This document shows, piece after piece, positions 52,101-61,100 of a DNA stretch of 64,000 nucleotides. Source of the DNA: Streptosporangium violaceochromogenes (GTDB taxonomy: Bacteria > Actinomycetota > Actinomycetes > Streptosporangiales > Streptosporangiaceae); the NCBI RefSeq assembly GCF_014654615.1, contig NZ_BNBB01000025.1:1-64000 (forward strand). Direction: 5' to 3'. Under the pieces are notes generated by a model. That model was given only the letters and a program-made list of their open reading frames with translations. It made no database searches and was not told the origin of the DNA. Made by a program: the position numbers and the translations under genes. Positions within the stretch are counted from its first letter, which is position 1. Each line of letters begins with the position of its first letter.

Positions 52101-55100
52101 CAGCCGCGCCATCCGGCCGGACAGGGCGTCCAGCTCCGCGTAGCGGACCGAGCGCGGCCCGTCCACCACCGCGACGGCGCCGGGGCGCTCGCGGGCGTGC
52201 CGCCGGAACATCCCGGCGAGGGTCTCCTCGGTCACGGGCCGGTCGGTGGCGTTGAAGCCGGTGAGGACCCGCGCGCGCTCACCCGGGGTGAGGACGTCGA
52301 TCCGGCCGACCGGCAGGAGGGGGTCGGCGGCCACCGCGCCGACCAGCGCGGACAGCCGGTCACCGAGCCCGGCGACCGTGACCCGGTCGAACAGGTCGGA
52401 ACGGTACTCGATCACGCAGGCGATCCGGCCGTCGCCCGGGTCCTCGACGAAGTCGAACACCAGGTCGAACTTGGCGGTGCGCGCCTCGACCGGCTGGGGC
52501 AGCACCTCCAGCCCGGCCAGTGCGAAACCGCCGTCGGCGCGGTTGCGGTAGCCGACCATCACCTGGAACAGCGGGTTGCGGTCGGGCGAACGTGTCGGGT
52601 TGAGCTCCTCCACGACGGCCTCGAACGGCACGTCCTGGTGGGAGAAGGCGGCAAGCGCCGTCTTCCGGACCCGCGCGAGGAGCTCGGCGAAGGTGGGGTC
52701 GCCCGACACGTCGGCGCGCAGCACCAGGGTGTTGACGAAGAAACCGACCAGTTCCTCCAGGGCGCCGTCGGTGCGGCCGGAGATCGGCGCGCCGAGCGGG
52801 AGGTCGTCACCGGCGCCGAGGCGGTGCAGCAGCGCGGCGACCACCGCGTGGCACGTCATGAACATGCTCGCCCCGGCCCGCTGGGCGAGCCGCCGCAGAC
52901 GCCCGCAGTCGGCCGGGTCCAGCTCGACGACCAGTTCCCCGCCGGACGGGCTCGGCCGCGCGGGGTGGGGCCGGTCGGCCGGCAGGTCGATCCTCTCGGG
53001 CGCTCCGCGAAGGGCCTGAGACCAGTGGGCGAGCTGGCGGGCGGCCAGGCTCTCGGGGTCGGACCGGTCACCGAGCAGCCGCCGCTGCCAGAGCGTGTAG
53101 TCGACGTACTGGACGGGCAGCGGCTCCCACCGGGGGGCGTGCCCGGCACGGCGGGCGGCGTAGGCGGCCGACAGGTCCCGCAGGAAGGGGCCGTCGGACC
53201 ACTCGTCGGTGGTGATGTGGTGGAGCAGCAGCGCCACCACGTGCTCCTCGGCGCCGAGCCGTACGACGGTGGCGCGCAGGGGCCGCTCGGCGGCCAGGTT
53301 GAACGGGCGGCCGACGGCCGCGGCCAGGACGGCCTCCAGTTCCGCCTCGCCGGCGTCGACCACCTCCACGACGGGGCGGGCCTCGCCGGCCGGCAGGACC
53401 TTCTGGAACGGGCGTCCCTCCCGCTCGGCGACGAGGGTGCGCAGGGCCTCGTGCCGCGCCGCCACGTCGGCCAGCGCGGCGCGCAGCGCCTCGACGTCGA
53501 GCCGTCCGCGCAGCCGGACCACGATCGGGAAGTTGTAGAGCGCCGAGGGCCCCTCCAGCTGTTCGATCACCCAGAGCCGCTGCTGGGCGAACGACAGCGG
53601 CGGCTCGGCGGGGCGGTCGGCGGCCACCGGGGCGGGGCGCCGGCCGGGACCGGAGGCGGCGGCCCGCGCCGCCAGCTCGGCGACGGTCGGCGCCTCGAAC
53701 AGGTCGCGGATCGCCAGCTCGACGCCGAGCGCGGCGCGGGCCCTGCTGACCAGCCGGGTGGCCAGCAGGGAGTGCCCGCCCAGGTCGAAGAAGTCGTCGT
53801 CGACGCCGACGCGCTCGGCGCCGAGCAGCTCGGCGAACAGCCCGCACAGCACCCGCTCGCCCGGGGAGCGAGGCGGCCGTCCGCCGGCCGCGGGGGCGGG
53901 AGCGGGGACGGGCAGCGCCCGTACGTCCAGCTTGCCGTTCACGGTCAGCGGCAGCCGGTCCACCGTCACGAGCGCGGCCGGGACCATGTGGGCGGGCAGC
54001 CTCGCCTTCAGCGACCGCCGCAGCTCCGCGGTGAGCCCCCCGGTGTCCGCCGGCTCCCGCCTGGGCACGACGTACCCGACCAGGCGCCCCGTGCCGCCCG
54101 GCCCGGCGCCGTCGGCGACGACGGCGGCGTGGGAGACCAGGGGGTGCTCTTCGAGCACCGCGCCGACCTCGGCGGGCTCGACCCGGTAGCCGCGGATCTT
54201 CACCTGGTCGTCGGTACGGCCGAGGAAGTCCAGACCGCCGTCGGGGCGGCGGCGCACGAGGTCCCCGGTGCGGTACATGCGCGCGCCCGGCTCGGCGGCG
54301 AAGGGGTCGGCGACGAAGCGCGCGGCGGTCAGCCCCGGCCGGCGGTGGTAGCCGCGCGCCAGGCCGACGCCGCCGATGTGCAGCTCCCCCGGGGCGCCCG
54401 GCGCGACCGGACGCAGCGCGGAGTCCAGCACGTAGGCGCGGGTGTTGCGGATCGGCCGCCCCACGGTGGGCGTCGGACTGTCGGCGGTGGAGGCGCCGAG
54501 CGTGTTGATCGTGTACTCGGTGGGACCGTAGAGGTTGTAGCCGAAGGTGCCGGGAGTGTCGCGCAGCGTGGTCCAGACCGTCTCCGACACCGCCTCGCCG
54601 CCGAGCAGCACCAGCGGGGGACGGTGCCCGTCGAGCAGGCCCTCGCCGATGAGGTGGTGGGCGTAGGTGGGCGTCACGTTGACCACGTCGACGCGCTCGC
54701 GGTCGCAGTAGGCCACCAGGGCCTCGGCGTCGCGGCGCAGGTTCTCGTCGCAGACGTGGACCTCGTGCCCCTCGATCAGCCACAGCAGCTCCTCCCACGA
54801 CATGTCGAAGGCGAAGGAGACGGTGTGGGCGACGCGCAGCCGCCGCCCGCCGGCGGAGGCGACGGCCGGGCCGAAGATGGCCTCGCGGTGGTTGAGCAGC
54901 ATGTTCGTCAGCCCCCTGTAGGGCGTGACGACCCCCTTGGGGCGGCCGGTGGACCCCGAGGTGAAGATCACGTACGCCGGGTGCTCCAGCCGGTGCGGAA
55001 GGTGGCGCGCGAAGGCCGGGCACTCCTTTCCGGTCGGCTCCCCGGACGGCAGCGCCGCCAGCCGCGCGGCGACGGCCGGGTCGTCGAGCAGGAGGCGTTC

Positions 55101-58100
55101 CACCCCGGTGTCCGGGAGCGTCGCGGCCACCGAGGCGGTGGTCACCACGCACACCGGCGAGGTGTCGCCGAGCATGAACTCCAGCCGCTCGGCCGGATAC
55201 TCAAGGTCCAGCGGCAGGTAGGCCGCGCCCGTCCGCAGCACCGCGAACAGCGCCACGACCATGTCGGCCGAACGGGGCAGCGCGAGGGCGATCACCCGTT
55301 CCGGCGCGGCGCCCAGGCTCAGCAGCAGGCGGGCCAGGCGGTTCACGCGGGCGTCGAGCTCGGCGTAGGTGAGGCGCTCGGCGCCGGAGACCAGGGCCGT
55401 CTCGCCGGGGGTGCGCGCCGCCCGCTCGGCGAGCAGCTCGGCGACGGTCACCGGGGGCAGCGGGCGCCGCGTGGCGTCCCGCTCCTCCTCAAGGCTCCGC
55501 CGCTCGCCCGGCAGCGACAGGTCGAGGGCGCCGGTCGGGTCCGGCAGCCCGGTCACCAGGCGTGCGAGCACCGTGGTGAAGCGTTCGAGCAGCGCCGCGG
55601 CGGCGTCCGGCGTGAAGGCGTCGGGCCGGTACGACAGCGTCACGCGCAGCCGGGTGCCCTGGGTGACGATGAGGGTCAGCGGGTAGTGGGTGGCGTCGAC
55701 GCCGGTCACGCCCACGATGCCGTTGCGGCGGGTGAACGCGGTCATCCGCCGTTCGCCGTCGGCGTCGCGCAGCACGAAGAGCGTGTCGAAGAGCCGGCGG
55801 TGGCCGCTCTCGCGCTGGAGTTCGCCCAGGCCCAGATGCTCGTACGGCATCAGCGCCACCCGCTCGTCCTGAACCCGCCGCAGCAGGTCGATCACCGGTT
55901 CGCGGGGGTTGAGGGCGATCCGCACCGGGACGGTGTTGAGGAACATCCCGATGATGCTCTCCACCTCCGGGACCGCCACGGGCCTGCCCGCCACCGCCGC
56001 GCCGAAGACCACGTCGTCCCTGCCGAGCTCGGCCGCCAGGGTGAGTCCCCAGGCGGTGTTGAGCAGGGTGTTGAGGGTCAGGCCGCTCCGGCGGGCCGCG
56101 GCGCGGAACCGGTCGCCCGCGGCCCGGGGCAGGACGGTGTCGAGGTTCAGCGGGATGACCGGGCGCAGGCCGTCGTCGCCGGGCCGCACCAGCGCCGGCT
56201 CGGCCAGGCCCGCGAGGGCGCCGCGCCAGGCCGCGAGCGCCGCGCCCGCGTCCTGCCCCGCGAGCCACGCGAGGTAGTCGCGGTAGGAGCCCCGCGCGGG
56301 CAGGCCCCGGCCGTCGCCGCCCCGGTCGTAGAGGGTGAACAGCTCCTCCAGGAACAGCCACGCCGACCAGCCGTCCCACAGGATCAGATGGTGGCTGATC
56401 ACCAGCCGGTCGCGGTCGCCGAGCCGGATCAGCAGCAGCCGCATCAAAGGCGGCGCGGACAGGTCGAACCTGCGGGTCCGGTCCTCGGCCAGCAGCCCGG
56501 CCACCCGCCCCTCCTGTTCGCCGGGGGGCAGATGGGACAGGTCGACCTCGCTCAGCGGCGGTGTCAGGCCGGTTCCGACGAACTGCGCCGGCCGCGGGAG
56601 CCCCTCGGCCGTGAAGCCGGCGCGCAGGCTCGGGTTGCGCGCCAGCAGCGTGGCGCAGGCGGCGCGGAGCCGCCCGGCGTCGACGCGCCGCGCGAACTCG
56701 AAGACGTCCTGGGAGGTGTAGACGTCGATCGCGTCCGTGTCGTAGGTCGCGTGGAAGAAGATCCCCTCCTGGAGCGGGGAGAGCGGCCAGACGTCCTCGA
56801 CCGGCACGGGACTGACCGCCCGCACGCGGTCGATCTCGGCCTCGGTGAACCGGATCGGCCCGGCCTCCCCCGGGCCACCGGCGCTCTCCGCCGGCGCGGC
56901 CGGGGCGCCTGAGAGCGCCGCCGCCAGCGCGGCCGGGGTACGGTGCGCGAAGACGTCACGGGGGCTGACCGGCAGGCCCGCCCTGCGGGCGCGGCCGGAG
57001 ACGGCGATGGAGGAGAGGCTGTCGCCGCCGAGCACGAAGAAGTCGTCGTCCACCCCGGCCTCGACGCCGAGGACGTCGGTGAAGACGCGGCAGAGCGTCC
57101 TCTCCTCCTCGGTGCGCGGCGCCCGCGCCGGACGGTGGGTCACCTCGGGGGCGGGCAGCGCGGCGCGGTCCACCTTGCCGTTGGGCGTCAGGGGCAGCTC
57201 GCCGGTCACCACGACCGCGGCGGGGACCAGGGGTGCCGGCAGCGCCGCGGCCAGCGCGGCGCGCAGCGCGGCGCCGTCGAGCCGGGCGCCGGGCGCCGGC
57301 ACCGCGTAGCCGAGCAGGCGGGTCGCGCCACCCGTGCCCCGGGCGACGACGACGGCGCGGGCGACGCCGGGCTCACCGGCCAGCCGTGCCTCGACCTCGC
57401 CGAGTTCGACGCGGTTGCCGTGGATCTTGACCTGGTCGTCGGTCCGGCCCAGGTACTCCAGCGCGCCGTCCGCGCGCCGCCGTACCAGGTCGCCGGTGCG
57501 GTACATGCGCGTGCCGGGCGGGCCGTAGGGGTCGGCGACGAATCGCTCGCAGGTGAGGCCGGGGCGGCCGTGGTAGCCGAGGGCGAGCTGGTCGCCGGCG
57601 ATGTGGAGCTCCCCCGGCACGCCGTCGGGGACGGGCCGCAGGCAGGCGTCGAGGATGTGGAGCCGGGTGTTCCACACCGGCACCCCGAGGGGGACGGTGT
57701 CCCCGCCGAGCGGCTCTCGGCCGTCCTGCCAGGTGACCTGGATCGTGGCCTCGGTGGGCCCGTAGCAGTTGTCCACCGGCACGCCGGTCAGCTCCCGCCA
57801 GCGGCGGGCGAGGTCGCGGGGCAGCGCCTCGCCCCCGCAGAAGACCCTGCGCAGGGTCGCCGCCCAGGTGACCGGCGCCCCGCCCTGGTCTCCGGTCACC
57901 TCGTCGGCGCCCAGGAACGCCTGGAGCATCGCGGGAACGGTGTCCAGGACGGTGACGCGGTGCCTTTGGACGAGATCGGCGAGGTGGGCGGGGTCGAGGT
58001 GCCCGCCCTGCTCGGCGAGCACGACGGCGGCGCCCGCGCACAGAGGCCACAGAAGCTGCCAGACGGAGGCGTCGAAGCCCGCCGACGCCTGGTGCAGGAC

Positions 58101-61100
58101 GCGGTCGCCCGCGCCCAGCCCGAACCGCTCGTGCGCCCACGCGAAGTGGCCGACGACCGCCCGGTGGGTGACGACGACGCCCTTGGGCCGGCCGGTCGAC
58201 CCCGAGGTGTAGATGAGGTAGGCGGGGCCGCCGGGCGCGGGCGGGCGCGGGGCGGCGTCCCCGGAGGCGCCTCCCACGCCGGCGTTCTCAACACTCCCGA
58301 TGCTCCCGATGCTCCCGGCGTCCCCGGCGTCCCCGGCGTCCCCGGCGTCGAGGAGAACACGCTCCACCCCGTCGACGGCCGGGAGACCGGCCGCCCCCCG
58401 GGCCGTGGTGACGACCACGCGGGCGCCGCAGTCGGCGAGCGTGAACGCCAGCCGGTCCGGCGGGTAGTCGACGTCCATGGGAACGTACGCCGCGCCCGAC
58501 GTCAGCACCCCGAGCAACGCGACGGCCAGGGCCGCCGAGCGCGGGACCGCCACCGCCACGAAGTCGCCCGGCCCGACCCCCGCGGCGGCCAGCCGCCGCG
58601 CCAGCACCCCGGCCCGGCGGTGCAGTTCGGCGTAGGAGAGGCGCTCCCGGCCGTCGATCAGCGCGACGGCGTCCGGCGCCTCGGCGACCCGGGCCGCGAA
58701 GGCCGCAGACAGCGTCACCTCGGGGATCGGCCGGTCGGCTCCGGCGAGCCGTACCCGCTCGCGCTCCCGCGCGGGCAGCACGTCCAGCCGTCCCACCGGG
58801 CGGCCGGGCTCGTCGGCCATCGTCTCCAGCAGGTGCGCCAGCCCCTCCACCAGCCGCGCGGCGAGGCCGGGACCGAACCGCCCGGTGTCGTGGTCGAGCC
58901 ACAGGTCCAGCTCGGTCCCGGGCACGACGGTCAGGGAGAGCGGGTAGTGGGAGGCGTCGTGGACGTCGACCCCGGTGATCGCGAAGGCCCCGCCGGGGTC
59001 GCGCAGGTCCCCGGTGGCCGGGTAGTTCTCGACGACCACGAGCGTGTCGAACAGCGCCCGACCGTCCGGACCGGCGAACCCGGCGAGCCGCTGGATCTCG
59101 GCCAGCCCGAGGTGCTGGTGGTCGAGCAGGTCCGCCTGCGTCTCCTGCAGCCTCGCCAGCAGGTCCGCCGGCCGCTCGTCCGGCCGCCAGGACACCCGCA
59201 CGGGCAGCGTGTTGGCCAGCAGGCCCACCATCGCCTCGACGCCCTCGACGTCGGCCTGGCGGCCCGAAACGGTGGTGCCGAACACGACGTCGCGCCGGCC
59301 GGTGAGGCGCCCGAGCAGCAGCCCCCAGGCGCCCTGGACGACGGTGCTCGGCGTCAGCCCGCGCTCCCGCGCCCACGCGGTCAGGCGGGCGGTCGGCCCG
59401 GCGGCGAGCACGTGGCGCGCCCGCCCGCAGGGCCCGGGGACGGCGGGCCCGGCCCCCGCCACCAGGGTCGGCTCCTCCAGCCCCCGCAGCGCCCGCCGCC
59501 AGGCCGCGCGCGCCGCCTCGTGGTCGCGACCCGCCAGCCAGGAGAAGTACTCCCGGTGGGGAGTGTCCGCGGCGGAGGGGACGTCCCCGCCGCCGGCGAG
59601 GCCGGCCACCAGGTCACGGAGCATGAGCGGCACCGACCAGCCGTCGGCGACCAGGTGGTGCAGCGTGAGGATCAGCCGGTGGCGGCCGGTGCCGCGCACG
59701 AAGGCGCCGCGCAGCAGCGGCGGGGCGGCGAGGTCGAAGCGCCGGGCACGCTCCTCCTCGGCGACGGCGCGGGCGGCGCGCTCCTCCTCGTCATCGCCGC
59801 CGGGCGCGTCGACCTCCCGCCACGGCACGGTCACCCGGCCGGGAACGAACTGCACGACCTCGCCCCCGGGGCGCTGCCGGAACCCGGCGCGCAGGAGCGG
59901 ATGCCGCTCCAGCAGGCCCCGCACCGCGCGGTGCAGGGCGCCGTCCGGGGCGCCGTCGACGGCGCCGGTCAGCTCGACGACCTGCTGGACCGTGTAGACG
60001 TCGGAGGCCGCCTCGTCGAAGAGCGCGTGGAAGAACAGCCCCCGCTGCAGCGGGGTGACCGGCAGGACGTCCTCCAGGTCTCGGACCGCGGCCTCGATCT
60101 CGTCGACCTCCTCCTGGCCGATCGCCACCAGGGGGAAGTCCGAGGGGGTGTGCCCTCCGGCACCGGGCACGGTCAGGTGCGCGGCCAGCCCCCGCAGCGC
60201 GTCGCACCAGGCGGCGGCCAGCGCGGCGACGTCGGAGCGGTCGAGGACCCCCCGGGGCCACGACCAGGTCGCGCTCAGTTCCGGCCCCGAGGTGCCGTCG
60301 CGCACGATCGCGTCGATCTCAAGCGGGCGGGTCAGCGGCATCCGCGGGTCACGGCCGGCCGCAAGCGGCTCGGCGTCGCCGGCCGGGCACCAGTCCCCGT
60401 CCTCGTCCACCCGGAAGCGGCCCAGGTAGTTGAAGAGCACCCTCGGGGCCGGAAGACCCGCGAGCGTGTCCGAGGTGTCCTCACTCAGGTGGCGGAGCTG
60501 CCCGTACCCCAGGCCGGACGAGGGCAGGGCGCGCACCTGCTCCTTGATGCGCTTGAGCGCGCGGCCCACGGCGGGGCCTCCGGCCAGGAACTCCTCCCAG
60601 TCGACGTCGCCGGGGTCGAGCCGGACCGGGAAGACGCTGGTGAACCAGCCCACCGTGCGGGCCAGGTCGACGGCGCCGTCCGCTCCGCCGTCCACCTCGT
60701 CCTGCTCGCGCCCGTGCCCTTCCAGCTCCACCACGAACCCGCCTCCGGCCTCGGGCCCGGCGCCGCCGGACGGAACGCCGTCGGACAGGGCGCCGCCGGG
60801 CGGGAGGGCGGGGTGACGGCGGGCGACGGCGACGGCCAGGGCGGTCAGCAGCACGTCGCCGACCTTGCCGTGGTAGGCGGCCGGGAGGCCGGTGAGCAGC
60901 GGGGCGGTCTGGCCGGCGGGCAGCGAGACCGTCAGCGAGCACAGATTCGCCGCCGTGTCGGTCCCCGGGTCCACCGGCCGGAGGCCCAGGGCGGGGGTGG
61001 GGGCGTCCAGCACCCGCCGCCAGGTCTCCAGCTCGGCCCGCCGGGACGCGCCGCGCGCGTCCGCGGCCAGCAGCCGCGCCCATCGGGGGAACGAGGTGCC

